Below are positions 34,423 through 42,561 of a stretch of DNA of 64,000 nucleotides, piece after piece (the stretch's first letter is position 1; each line of letters opens with the position of its first letter). Made by a program: the position numbers and the translations under genes. The notes under the pieces are model-generated. The model saw only the letters and a program-made list of their open reading frames with translations. It was not told the origin of the DNA and made no database searches. Location: assembly GCA_025357945.1 (NCBI GenBank), contig JANYLJ010000056.1, forward strand, positions 124,646 to 188,645. Direction: 5' to 3'. Origin of the DNA: Gemmatimonadota bacterium. Lineage in GTDB: Bacteria > Gemmatimonadota > Gemmatimonadetes > Gemmatimonadales > GWC2-71-9.

Positions 34423-35546
34423 GTGGCCGCCTGCTGTCGTGCGATGGGAATCATCAGGTCGAGATAGCGACGGGTGATCAGTCGCCAGTCGTATGCCGCG
34501 GCACGGCGAGGCCCGTCTTGTGCCATCTGCCGGCGCAACGCCTCGTCGCCGAGCACATGAAGCATTCCGGCCACCAGGGTGTCCACCCGCGCGTCGGGAA
34601 GAAGATGGGCGACGCCGCCGGCGAATTCCGGGAAGGCGGTGTTGTCGAGCGCTATGACCGGCGTACCGCACGCCATCGCTTCGAGCACGGGCATGCCGAA
34701 TCCCTCGTACGACGATGGATAGATGAACAGCGCCGCCGCATTGTACACCGAAACCATCTCGGCGTGGGTGACGTGCCCGCGAATTACCACGTCCTGCTCC
34801 AGCCCCAGCTCGGTGATCACGGCGCGGAACGGCGAAGTTCCTGGCAGATCGGCACCGACGATCAGCAGCTTGTGGGGCAGCCCGTGCGTCCGCTTGAGCA
34901 CGGCGAACGCACGGATCAGCGCTGACAGGTTGCGGCGTTCGGTCGGCTTGCCGACGTAGGCGATGTATGGCACGTCGGCACCCAGCACAGAGGTGCGCCA
35001 CCGCGCCAGTGCCTCTCGGTCTTCGAGCGGGCGAAAGACCCTGGTGTCGACCCCGTCAGGGACCACGTGAATGCGTTCGGCCGGCAGTCGGTAGTAGTGC
35101 ACCATGTCGCGCTTGCTGTATTCGCTCACAGTTGACACGCCGTCGGCACGCCACGCGCTGAGGGTGTAGATCACCCGGGCCCGGGTGAGCGTCCACCACG
35201 GGAATGCCTGGGGGTAGCCTTCGTAGGATCCGTGATGAATGAGGAACGTCGGTGAGCGCGCGAATAGCGGCATGACGTAACTGGGACAAAGCAACAGCCC
35301 GCGCCGGCCGTGGGCCCGGGCAAGGGTGACCTGCTCCCACCAGGCGAGCGATCGCCGCGTCGGCAGCACCACGTTGATCGCGCCCTTGGGTAGGTACGTC
35401 TGATCATCGAGCGGTGTCGGTGTGTAAACCCGTATCTCGGTGAATGGATGTTCCACCTCGTCGAGGGAGCGAAGCAGCGCCTCAATGACGCGGGCCACAC
35501 CCGATCGCTTCACGCTGAGGCGGACACCGTTGACGCCGAGAATCAT
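34419..35546 (-). CDS. Family 4 glycosyltransferase
   Basis: Retaining GT-B transferase of 375 residues. The donor domain has YIAYVGKPTERRNLSALIRA and the characteristic YPSSYEGFGMPVLEAMACGT (E-x7-E). The acceptor domain has SVKRSGVARVIEALLRSL at the N-terminus and SYEGYPQAFPWWTL. It overlaps both neighbours by 4 bases (a methyltransferase upstream, Gfo/Idh downstream), which argues for one coupled unit. No signal or membrane segment. Donor sugar not known. Confidence 0.9.
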   Translation of the reverse strand: MILGVNGVRLSVKRSGVARVIEALLRSLDEVEHPFTEIRVYTPTPLDDQTYLPKGAINVVLPTRRSLAWWEQVTLARAHGRRGLLLCPSYVMPLFARSPTFLIHHGSYEGYPQAFPWWTLTRARVIYTLSAWRADGVSTVSEYSKRDMVHYYRLPAERIHVVPDGVDTRVFRPLEDREALARWRTSVLGADVPYIAYVGKPTERRNLSALIRAFAVLKRTHGLPHKLLIVGADLPGTSPFRAVITELGLEQDVVIRGHVTHAEMVSVYNAAALFIYPSSYEGFGMPVLEAMACGTPVIALDNTAFPEFAGGVAHLLPDARVDTLVAGMLHVLGDEALRRQMAQDGPRRAAAYDWRLITRRYLDLMIPIARQQAAT

Positions 35547-36595
35547 GCCGGCGGCCGCGCTGGCCGGCGAGCCGCGACGACCTGCAACACGGGAAAGACT
35601 CCCAGGAAGAGGCGTCCCAGCCCGGGAACCCGAGAAGCGACCGACCAGACGCGCGCGAGCGCGCGCTCGGCGCGGCCCATCGCGGCAAGATCCGGCTCGG
35701 TCACCGCGGGAACAGCAAAGTGGTGCACCGGCAAATGGGCCTGCTCGAGACCCCGCGCGAGCTCACGCCGCGAGAGCAGGTGCTTCTTCTCGTACGCCAG
35801 GCCACGACGCCAGCGCACATACCCGGGCATCCAGCGGCGCGGCAGGAAGCCGACTCCCCAGATCCGCACGTGTGGCTCCGGGGCGAGGGAGAACCGGTTG
35901 GTGGTCCAGACGAACACACGACCCGCCGGTGCCAGGACCCGGGCGCACTCGCCCAGCACGGCGGGCGCATTGGTGACGTGCTCGAGCAGGCTCACCGACG
36001 CGACAGTGTCGAACGCGCCATCGACAAACGGCAAGTGATCGGCACAACAGCAGATCAGGTTAGCGGGAAGGCCCGCTTCCTCCAGGCCCCGGCGCGCCAC
36101 GACCAGCCAGCGGAATCCGATGTCGGCGCCGACGCAAACATTGAAGCGATCGTGCATGGCGCGAGCCAGCATGCCGGCACCGCAGCCCAGGTCGAGGAAA
36201 CGCCGGCCGGTGCCGAGCAGGTCGGCGTAACCGGCAATGCGCGTCGCGTCGGTAGTGACGTGATGGATCGAGCGCGCACTCACGTCGGGCGGCGTGGCCG
36301 GATAGGTCGGCAGCGTCCAGTAGTACGCGACCAGTTCGGCGAAGGTGCGCTCCTCGGCGGCCCGCTGGAGTTTCTCGCCCTTGCGGTAGTCGTCTTCGAG
36401 CGGAATGAGTGGGTCTTCGTAGAGGCGGAAATCCGGGATGCCGAGCACGATTGGGTAGCTGTGCCGACACGCAACGCAACGGTAGGTCTCCGCGACCCGT
36501 TCCACCTCGCTGCGGCAGCGGGGGCAGCGAAGCCAGCCCGCCAACCCCAGCGTGAGCGATGCCCTTGAGGCCACTGCGGTGGAAATGATGGTCAC
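35543..36595 (-). CDS. SAM-dependent methyltransferase with Trm112-like zinc ribbon
   Basis: Protein of 350 residues. An N-terminal zinc ribbon (CPRC at 24-27 and CVAC at 40-43) is followed by HSYPIVLGIPDFR, typical of Trm112-like leads of bacterial methyltransferases. Motif I is RRFLDLGCGAGMLARAM, then VGADIGFRWLVVAR, DHLPFVDGAFDTVASVSLLE and RVLAPAGRVFVW. It is a class I enzyme likely to act on a sugar or lipid-linked intermediate. It heads the minus-strand operon. A 138-base divergent gap separates it from the plus-strand Gfo/Idh gene. Confidence 0.87.
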   Translation of the reverse strand: MTIISTAVASRASLTLGLAGWLRCPRCRSEVERVAETYRCVACRHSYPIVLGIPDFRLYEDPLIPLEDDYRKGEKLQRAAEERTFAELVAYYWTLPTYPATPPDVSARSIHHVTTDATRIAGYADLLGTGRRFLDLGCGAGMLARAMHDRFNVCVGADIGFRWLVVARRGLEEAGLPANLICCCADHLPFVDGAFDTVASVSLLEHVTNAPAVLGECARVLAPAGRVFVWTTNRFSLAPEPHVRIWGVGFLPRRWMPGYVRWRRGLAYEKKHLLSRRELARGLEQAHLPVHHFAVPAVTEPDLAAMGRAERALARVWSVASRVPGLGRLFLGVFPVLQVVAARRPARPPA

Positions 36596-36733
36596 GCTCC
36601 TCTACGATTCCGAGTCACTCGCAATATGCAAAGCCGCGAAGGCAGCAACCTCAGCTCCGCGCCGCTTGCACGAGTTGTACCATTCCGAACTATCATACAC
36701 CCTCGCAGGGCCACCAGAACGGAATCCTTTGAC

Positions 36734-37756
36734 GTGACACATGGTTCGCCAGGACTATCGGTCGTGATCGTCGGCGCCGGCTTGATGGGGCGGTGGCACC
36801 TTGACGCGGCCCGGAGATCGGGTGCGCGGGTCGTGGCCGTCGTCGATCGCGACCCCGGCCGGGCTCACGCCCTTGGCGGTCGTGCGCTGGTGCGCGCCTC
36901 CCTCGCCGAGGCGTTGCAGGAACCGGTCGATGTGGTACACGTCTGCACGCCGGCGAGCACGCATGTGCCACTGTGTCACGAAGCGCTCGCGGCCGGTTGC
37001 CACGTCATCGTCGAGAAACCTGCCACACCCACTGCGGCCGAAGCGGTAGCGCTCGACGCGATGGCACGCGCGGCGGGACGGCTGGTGGTGCCGGTGCATC
37101 AGTTCCTGTTCCAGCCCGGCGTGCAGGCAATCCAGGCACACATCCGCGGAATCGGGCCGATACACCACCTTGAGTTTGCGACGGCATCGGCAGGGGCCGA
37201 TGCCCGCGGTGCAGATCGCGATACGGTGGCTGCCGAAATCCTGCCGCACGCCCTTTCGCTGTCGCGCAACCTGCTCGACGTGCAGGTATCGATGCTCGAG
37301 TGGCAACTGGAACGGCCCGCGCCGGGCGAGTGGCGTGCCCGCGCCACCACGCCGCAGGGATGTTCGATTACCGCGTTGATTTCACTGCGAGCGCGGCCGA
37401 CGTTCGCGTCGCTACGCGTGCTCGGCGAACGCGGCAGCGTGGTCGCCGACCTGTTTCACGGCTTTGCCGTGTTCGAACCGGCCGGTGCCTCACGCAGCTA
37501 CAAGATGATCCGGCCATTGGCGGTCGGAATCAACACGGCCACTCGCGCGGCGGTGAATCTCCTCGGGCGCACGGTGCGTCGTGAACGCGCATACCCCGGG
37601 CTTCGCGCGTTATGTGCCGCGACATATGCGGCGATACGCGGTGGTGAAGTCCCATTCGCCAGCGGCGAGATCGTCGACGTGGCTACGGTGCGCGACGGGT
37701 TGCTCCAGCTTGCGTCGCTTCGCGGTGGCGCCGCACGCCCAACGCCTGCAACGTGA
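36734..37756 (+). CDS. Gfo/Idh/MocA-family oxidoreductase
   Basis: Protein of 340 residues. SVVIVGAGLMGRWHLDAARR is the NAD motif, VHVCTPASTHVPLCHEALAA follows, and the catalytic EKP is in HVIVEKPATPTAAEA. The C-terminal domain has HQFLFQPGVQAIQ and the EILPHALSLSRNLL stretch (H-x-x-x-x-x-R in place of HxxD). A GTG at 36734 was chosen; upstream open sequence is not protein-like. The last 74 bases overlap the convergent ferric-reductase-like gene. Substrate unknown, probably a nucleotide sugar. Confidence 0.85.
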   Translation: MTHGSPGLSVVIVGAGLMGRWHLDAARRSGARVVAVVDRDPGRAHALGGRALVRASLAEALQEPVDVVHVCTPASTHVPLCHEALAAGCHVIVEKPATPTAAEAVALDAMARAAGRLVVPVHQFLFQPGVQAIQAHIRGIGPIHHLEFATASAGADARGADRDTVAAEILPHALSLSRNLLDVQVSMLEWQLERPAPGEWRARATTPQGCSITALISLRARPTFASLRVLGERGSVVADLFHGFAVFEPAGASRSYKMIRPLAVGINTATRAAVNLLGRTVRRERAYPGLRALCAATYAAIRGGEVPFASGEIVDVATVRDGLLQLASLRGGAARPTPAT

Positions 37757-38360
37757 GCACGGCGACGCTCGCGGCCACCAGCACAACTACCAGCCATAGC
37801 CGCTGCGTGCCGATCGCCTGATACAGTGCGGCGTGTGCGATGGTGAGACCAAGCACCACATACGCGCTCCGTTGAACGGTCCGCCACCGCGTGGTACCGA
37901 GGCCGCGCAACGCGATGTCGTTGGAAATCAGCGCCAGCACGAGTAGCAGAAGCGCCGCAACGAGGCCGGTGTCGTTGGCCGCCCCGAAGGCGTCGGCGCG
38001 CAACCCCGCGATGCTCGGGTGGCCCGGCTCGGAAAAGAAGTACAGGTGCATCCGCCCACGAAGATGAACGGTGAGCCCGATTGCGGCATGGCTGACGCCC
38101 ACGATCGCCGACCAGATGCCAAAGTCACGGCGGCGGTTGAACGACACCGGATTGGGCTGGCTGCGCAGCAGGTTGAGCGGGCCCAACGAGAGCGTCATGG
38201 CGAGAAGCACGAGTGCCACATACGCGGTCGCGGTGCTGATTCGCTCGCGGAGATCGCCGTGCAGCACGGGCACCAGCGCTGCCGTTGCACCAGTGCAAAC
38301 GATGGCCAGGAGAGCGTGTCGCCGCGCCCGCAAGCGGCCTTCGGCGGTCAGTGCTATCAT
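37683..38360 (-). CDS. Ferric-reductase-like transmembrane protein (MsrQ-like)
   Basis: Integral membrane protein of 225 residues with six hydrophobic segments. Histidines inside membrane segments (GVSHAAIGLTVHLRGRM and LGLTIAHAALY) match the heme-ligand pattern of ferric-reductase-like/YedZ-MsrQ proteins, and RRDFGIWSAIVGV and WRTVQRSAYVVLGL are typical. It would pass electrons through b-type hemes. No catalytic MsrP-type partner is nearby. It overlaps the Gfo/Idh 3' end by 74 bases on the other strand and is divergent from the ED-motif GT2 operon. Assignment moderately sure. Confidence 0.68.
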   Translation of the reverse strand: MIALTAEGRLRARRHALLAIVCTGATAALVPVLHGDLRERISTATAYVALVLLAMTLSLGPLNLLRSQPNPVSFNRRRDFGIWSAIVGVSHAAIGLTVHLRGRMHLYFFSEPGHPSIAGLRADAFGAANDTGLVAALLLLVLALISNDIALRGLGTTRWRTVQRSAYVVLGLTIAHAALYQAIGTQRLWLVVVLVAASVAVLTLQALGVRRHREATQAGATRRAP

Positions 38361-38445
38361 GGCAGCAACGAAGCCGCCCGGCGTCGTTCTTGCAAATCCT
38401 GCACGGCTGCCAGACTACAACCACTCCCTTCGCCACCGGAGCGCC

Positions 38446-39324
38446 GTGTCCGCGTTCGAGATCTCCGTCATCCTGGCCGAAGCTCAGGGCCAGCCGGATC
38501 TTCGGCCCGCGCTCGCGTCGATCGAACGCGCCTGCGCTGGCCTCAGCACGGAGGTGCTGGTGGTGCGCCCTTCCGGGCGGCCGCCGTTGTCGTCGTGGCC
38601 CGCGCTCATGGTCCGCGAGCTGGTGACCGACGAGGCGACGCTGGTGCCCCAGCGCTGGGGCGTCGGAGTGCGAGCGGCAGCAGCCCCAGTGTTCGCCTGC
38701 CTGACCTCGGAATTCACGGTTCACGAGGACTGGGCTCGCGCACTCCTCGACGCGCTCGGCAATGGTGCGGTGGGAGCGGCCGGTGCAATCGAACTTGGCA
38801 CCCATGCCGGCGCCACCGCCGCCGCCGTCTACCTGGTCCGGTTCAGTTCGTACCTCCCGCGCCCGGGCGCGGAGCCTAAGGCGGCCGAGAACATTCCCGG
38901 CGACACGGCCGCGTACCGTCGGGACGCGGTGATGCGCTTCCCCGACCTCCTGGCCGATGGTTTCTGGGAGATCGAGTTCCACCGGCGATTCGCGGCAGCG
39001 GGCCAGCAATTGCTGGCACTCCCGCAGCCGCTGGCCACCTTCCGCCCAAAGCGTGGCCTGGGCGCGTCACTACTGTTGCGCTATCGCCACGGTCGCGAGT
39101 ATGGTGTCACCCGGGTCGTGAGGCACCGCCACCACGCCTGGCGGCTGATCCTGGGCGCGCCACTCGTGCCATTCGTGCTTGTCGGCCGGATCGTCCGGCG
39201 GGTAATGGCGGTACCCGGGCGACGCAGGCTCATGTTCGGCGCCTTCCCTGCGCTGATGATGATCAGTGCGGCGTGGGCCGCTGGTGAGGCCGCCGGAGCG
39301 TGGTCTGCCCGAGGTCAGCGGTGA
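38446..39324 (+). CDS. Membrane-anchored GT2-like protein, paralogue B (lost acidic motif)
   Basis: Protein of 292 residues, first gene of the long coupled operon. The overall plan is that of the paralogues at 32415, 39324 and 40181: an N-terminal GT2 fold (FEISVILAEAQGQPDLRPAL), a middle region (GDTAAYRRDAVMRFPDLL, then FWEIEFHRRFAAAG) and two C-terminal hydrophobic segments ending AWAAGEAAGAWSARG. The metal site that reads ED[HN] in the others is FACLTSEFTVHEDW here, so the key Asp is missing and activity is doubtful. GTG 38446 has GGAG 5-6 bases upstream. It overlaps the next gene by one base (TGATG). Confidence 0.72.
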   Translation: MSAFEISVILAEAQGQPDLRPALASIERACAGLSTEVLVVRPSGRPPLSSWPALMVRELVTDEATLVPQRWGVGVRAAAAPVFACLTSEFTVHEDWARALLDALGNGAVGAAGAIELGTHAGATAAAVYLVRFSSYLPRPGAEPKAAENIPGDTAAYRRDAVMRFPDLLADGFWEIEFHRRFAAAGQQLLALPQPLATFRPKRGLGASLLLRYRHGREYGVTRVVRHRHHAWRLILGAPLVPFVLVGRIVRRVMAVPGRRRLMFGAFPALMMISAAWAAGEAAGAWSARGQR

Positions 39325-40181
39325 TGATCTCGGTGGTTCTCGCGTCGTGCCGCCCGGCCCCGCTGATGGTGGCAGCAGTGAGCCGGTTGTTGCCCCAATG
39401 CCGCAGCATCGGCGTCGAGTTGATCGTGGCGCGCGTCGGGGACTCCCGGCCGGACTCCGATCCCATCGTCGACGGCTGCCGCATGGTGCGTTGCCCCAGC
39501 GGCGCGACAATCCCCCAAGTCCGTGGGGCGGGGCTGGCGGCGGCGAGCGGCGACTGGGTCCTGCTCACCGAAGACAACTGCGTGGTCCGCCCCGATTGGG
39601 TCGAGCGCCTGGTGGCCGGCTTCACGCCTGACGCCGACGTGGTCGGCGGCGTCATGGCGAACGCCCAGTCCGAGCGTTCCATCGACGCAGCCGCCGGCTT
39701 TACCGAGTACGGCTTCTACGGTCCGTTCCAGAAGGCAGGCGCAGTACCGGCGCTGGCGTGCGCGAACGTCGCCTACCACCGGCGGGTGGTCGCCGACGTC
39801 GTATCGTGGTCGTTGGCGGGTCAGTGGGAATCCGGGATTCACGGCCGCCTCGCCCAGCAGGGAGTCCAGTTCCGGCTGGTAACCGATGCCGTGGTGGAAC
39901 AGAATGTCCAGCATCAGGTCGGCACGTTCTGCCGGAATCGTTATCAGCACGGCCGTGATTACGCCGTGCTCCGGAGCAGTCACCTGGGATCGGTCAAGCG
40001 ATTCGTGCTGGCGTGCGCAACTCCGCTGCTGCCGGCAGTGTTGACCTGGCGAGTCTGGCGCCGCGCGGGGCGCTCGGCACCGAGTGACTTCTTGCGTGCG
40101 CTACCGTTTACGCTGACTTTTTTCGGGGCGTGGTCGGCCGGCGAGGCGGCGGGGTATCTGCGCGGGAATGGTGCCGGGTAA
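39324..40181 (+). CDS. Membrane-anchored GT2-like glycosyltransferase, ED-motif paralogue C
   Basis: Protein of 285 residues. GT2 start ISVVLASCRPAPLMVAAVSR, acid motif VLLTEDNCVVRPDW in place of DxD, acceptor region WSLAGQWESGIHGRLAQQG, then RYQHGRDYAVLR and two C-terminal hydrophobic segments ending GAWSAGEAAGYLRGNG. Start ATG 39324 overlaps the upstream stop, and its own stop overlaps the next ATG (TAATG). Shared design with the two flanking genes indicates tandem duplication. Probably adds a sugar to a lipid- or membrane-bound acceptor. Confidence 0.78.
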   Translation: MISVVLASCRPAPLMVAAVSRLLPQCRSIGVELIVARVGDSRPDSDPIVDGCRMVRCPSGATIPQVRGAGLAAASGDWVLLTEDNCVVRPDWVERLVAGFTPDADVVGGVMANAQSERSIDAAAGFTEYGFYGPFQKAGAVPALACANVAYHRRVVADVVSWSLAGQWESGIHGRLAQQGVQFRLVTDAVVEQNVQHQVGTFCRNRYQHGRDYAVLRSSHLGSVKRFVLACATPLLPAVLTWRVWRRAGRSAPSDFLRALPFTLTFFGAWSAGEAAGYLRGNGAG

Positions 40182-41071
40182 TGCCAGCTGACTTGTCAGT
40201 TGTGGTGCCCTCGGTGAACGGCTGGGACGACCTCTCCCGGTGCCTTGCCGCGCTCGAATCCGAGCGCGGCGACCTGGAGCTCGAGGTGCTGGTGCCGGAG
40301 CGCTGCGGCACGGCCGTACGCGAGCAGGCGGCGACGCGGTTTCCGTGGGCCACCCTGCTTCCGGTCCCCGCCGCCGCGACGATACCCGACATGCGGGCAT
40401 TGGCGTTCGACCGGGCGACCGCTCCGTCGGTGGCGGTGATCGAGGACCATGTCATCGTGCCGCGGGGGTGGGCACGTGACTTGCTCCTCGCCAGGCGCAC
40501 GGCTCGGGTGGTGGGAGGGGCGGTTTGCAACGCGGCCACCGAACGACTGGTGGACTGGGCGGCGTTCCTTTGCGAATACAGCCACCTGTTGCCGCCGCTC
40601 GAGGGCGGCGAGAGCAAGTGGCTCACCGGCAACAATGTCGTGTACGACAGGGCATTGCTGGACCAGCATCGCGGCGCCACGCATTCCGGGCGGTGGGAGA
40701 ACCACCTGCACCAGGTGCTGCGTGACGCCGGCATAACGCTTACCTGTCGCCCCGAGATCGTGGTCGGTCACCGGAAGCACTACACCGTCGGAGAATACTT
40801 GGCGCAGCGGTTCCTGTACGCCCGCAGTTACGCCGGCGCACGCGTCGCGGGGAGCAATCCCCTGCGACGCGCGCTGTATGGCGCAGCCGCATTCGCACTG
40901 CCGCCGATCCTGTTCTGGCGGACGGTGTCGCGCAGCCTCGGGAAACAGGTTGGCCCGGCACTGGTGTGGCGTGCCATGCCGCTGATCGCGGTGTTCGTCT
41001 GCGCGTGGGCCGGCGGCGAGATCGTCGGCTACTGGTTTGGCGCTGGCGATGCCATGAGCAAGGTTCGCTGA
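40181..41071 (+). CDS. Membrane-anchored GT2-like glycosyltransferase, ED-motif paralogue D
   Basis: Protein of 296 residues with LSVVVPSVNGWDDLSRCLAA, the motif VAVIEDHVIVPRGW, TGNNVVYDRALLDQH, and RWENHLHQVLRDAG in the acceptor half. RFLYARSYAGARVAG precedes two hydrophobic segments that close with CAWAGGEIVGYWFG. It is closest in motif to paralogue A (EDH). ATG 40181 overlaps the previous stop, and its stop overlaps the flavoprotein ATG (TGATG). Confidence 0.78.
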   Translation: MPADLSVVVPSVNGWDDLSRCLAALESERGDLELEVLVPERCGTAVREQAATRFPWATLLPVPAAATIPDMRALAFDRATAPSVAVIEDHVIVPRGWARDLLLARRTARVVGGAVCNAATERLVDWAAFLCEYSHLLPPLEGGESKWLTGNNVVYDRALLDQHRGATHSGRWENHLHQVLRDAGITLTCRPEIVVGHRKHYTVGEYLAQRFLYARSYAGARVAGSNPLRRALYGAAAFALPPILFWRTVSRSLGKQVGPALVWRAMPLIAVFVCAWAGGEIVGYWFGAGDAMSKVR

Positions 41072-42561
41072 TGGCTGCCGCCCGGCCAGCGCCTCGCGTG
41101 GTGGCGCCACTCCGCCCGGGAGATCGCATCGTCGTGGTGGGCGCCGGGCCCGCCGGCCTCACCGCCGCGTTCCTGCTGGCCGAGGCGGGGTACGCCGTGA
41201 CCGTGCTCGAAGCCGACAACATCGTCGGCGGCATCTCCCGCACGGCACAGTACAAGGGGTTCCGCTTCGACATTGGCGGCCACCGCTTCTTTACCAAGAT
41301 CAAGCCGGTCGAGGATTTCTGGAACGAGATCCTCGGTGACGATTTCATCAGCGTGCCGCGAATGTCGCGCATCCACTACGACGGCAAGTACTTCGACTAT
41401 CCGCTCAAGGCGTACAACGCCCTCAGCGGACTCGGCATCATCAACGCAGTGCGGATCCTGTGGAGCTATGTGCAGGCGCGCCTGCACCCGTCGGAACACG
41501 AAGACAACTTCGAGCAGTGGGTCACCAACCGATTCGGGCAACGGCTGTATCAGATCTTCTTCAAGACCTACACCGAAAAAGTGTGGGGAATTCCATGCAC
41601 CGAAATCCGGGCCGAGTGGGCGGCGCAACGGATCCAGGGCCTGTCGCTGGCGCGGGCCATCCTCAACGCCACAGCGATCCAGCGCCGCAGCACCGCCATC
41701 AAGAGCCTGATCAACGAATTCCGTTATCCGCGGCTGGGGCCGGGCCAGATGTGGGAGGCGTGTCGCGACCGCATCGTCGCCATGGGCGGCGAGGTGCTCA
41801 TGCAGCATTACGTGTCCGAGGTCACCTGCCGCGGCGACCGCGTCACCGGTGTCGTGGCGAACACGCCCGAGGGCGCGCGGGTATTTGCCGCCGATCATGT
41901 GATTTCGACCACCGACGTGCGATCGCTGGTGCGTGCCTTGGCGCCGGCACCAGCGCCAGCGGTGCGCGCGGGTGCCGAGGGATTGCGATACCGTGATTTC
42001 CTGGTGGTCGCGCTGATCCTCGAGACGGAGCATCTTTTTCCCGACAACTGGATCTACATCCACACGCCCGGCGTGAGAGTGGGTCGCATCCAGAACTTCA
42101 ACAACTGGAGCGCGGCGATGGTCCCCGAGCCAGGCCGCACCTGCCTCGGCATGGAGTATTTCTGCTTCGAAGGAGATGGCCTCTGGGAATCGACCGACGC
42201 CCAACTGATCGAACTGGCGGCGGGCGAACTGGTGCAACTCGGGTTGGCGCCCGCCGGGCTGGTGCGTGACGGCACCGTGATCCGGACGCCAAAGGCGTAT
42301 CCGATCTACGACGCAGCCTATCGCGGCCACCTCGACGCGGTGCGCCTCGGTATCGATCCGATCGCGAACCTGCACACCGTCGGCCGCAACGGCATGCACA
42401 AATACAACAACCAGGATCATTCGATGCTCACGGCGATGATGGCCGTGTGGAACATGCAGGGTGCCGGCCACGACATCTGGGAAGTCAACACCGACTTCGA
42501 GTATCACGAGGAGCAACGCCTGGAGCCACCGCAGCCAACGCTTTCGGGGGCGGCAGCCTGA
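41071..42561 (+). CDS. FAD-dependent oxidoreductase, UDP-galactopyranose-mutase-like
   Basis: Flavoprotein of 496 residues. The FAD motif is RIVVVGAGPAGLTAAFLLAE, followed by GYAVTVLEADNIVGGISRT and GFRFDIGGHRFFTK, as in the amine-oxidase/UGM group. TYTEKVWGIPCTEIRAEWAA and RIQNFNNWSAAMVPEP are family segments. The C-terminus has GRNGMHKYNNQDHSMLTAMM, the FAD-binding tail. It is longer than classical Glf (about 370-390 residues), so it may act on another nucleotide sugar or lipid-linked sugar. Its place between glycosyltransferases in a coupled operon supports sugar metabolism. Confidence 0.82.
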   Translation: MAAARPAPRVVAPLRPGDRIVVVGAGPAGLTAAFLLAEAGYAVTVLEADNIVGGISRTAQYKGFRFDIGGHRFFTKIKPVEDFWNEILGDDFISVPRMSRIHYDGKYFDYPLKAYNALSGLGIINAVRILWSYVQARLHPSEHEDNFEQWVTNRFGQRLYQIFFKTYTEKVWGIPCTEIRAEWAAQRIQGLSLARAILNATAIQRRSTAIKSLINEFRYPRLGPGQMWEACRDRIVAMGGEVLMQHYVSEVTCRGDRVTGVVANTPEGARVFAADHVISTTDVRSLVRALAPAPAPAVRAGAEGLRYRDFLVVALILETEHLFPDNWIYIHTPGVRVGRIQNFNNWSAAMVPEPGRTCLGMEYFCFEGDGLWESTDAQLIELAAGELVQLGLAPAGLVRDGTVIRTPKAYPIYDAAYRGHLDAVRLGIDPIANLHTVGRNGMHKYNNQDHSMLTAMMAVWNMQGAGHDIWEVNTDFEYHEEQRLEPPQPTLSGAAA

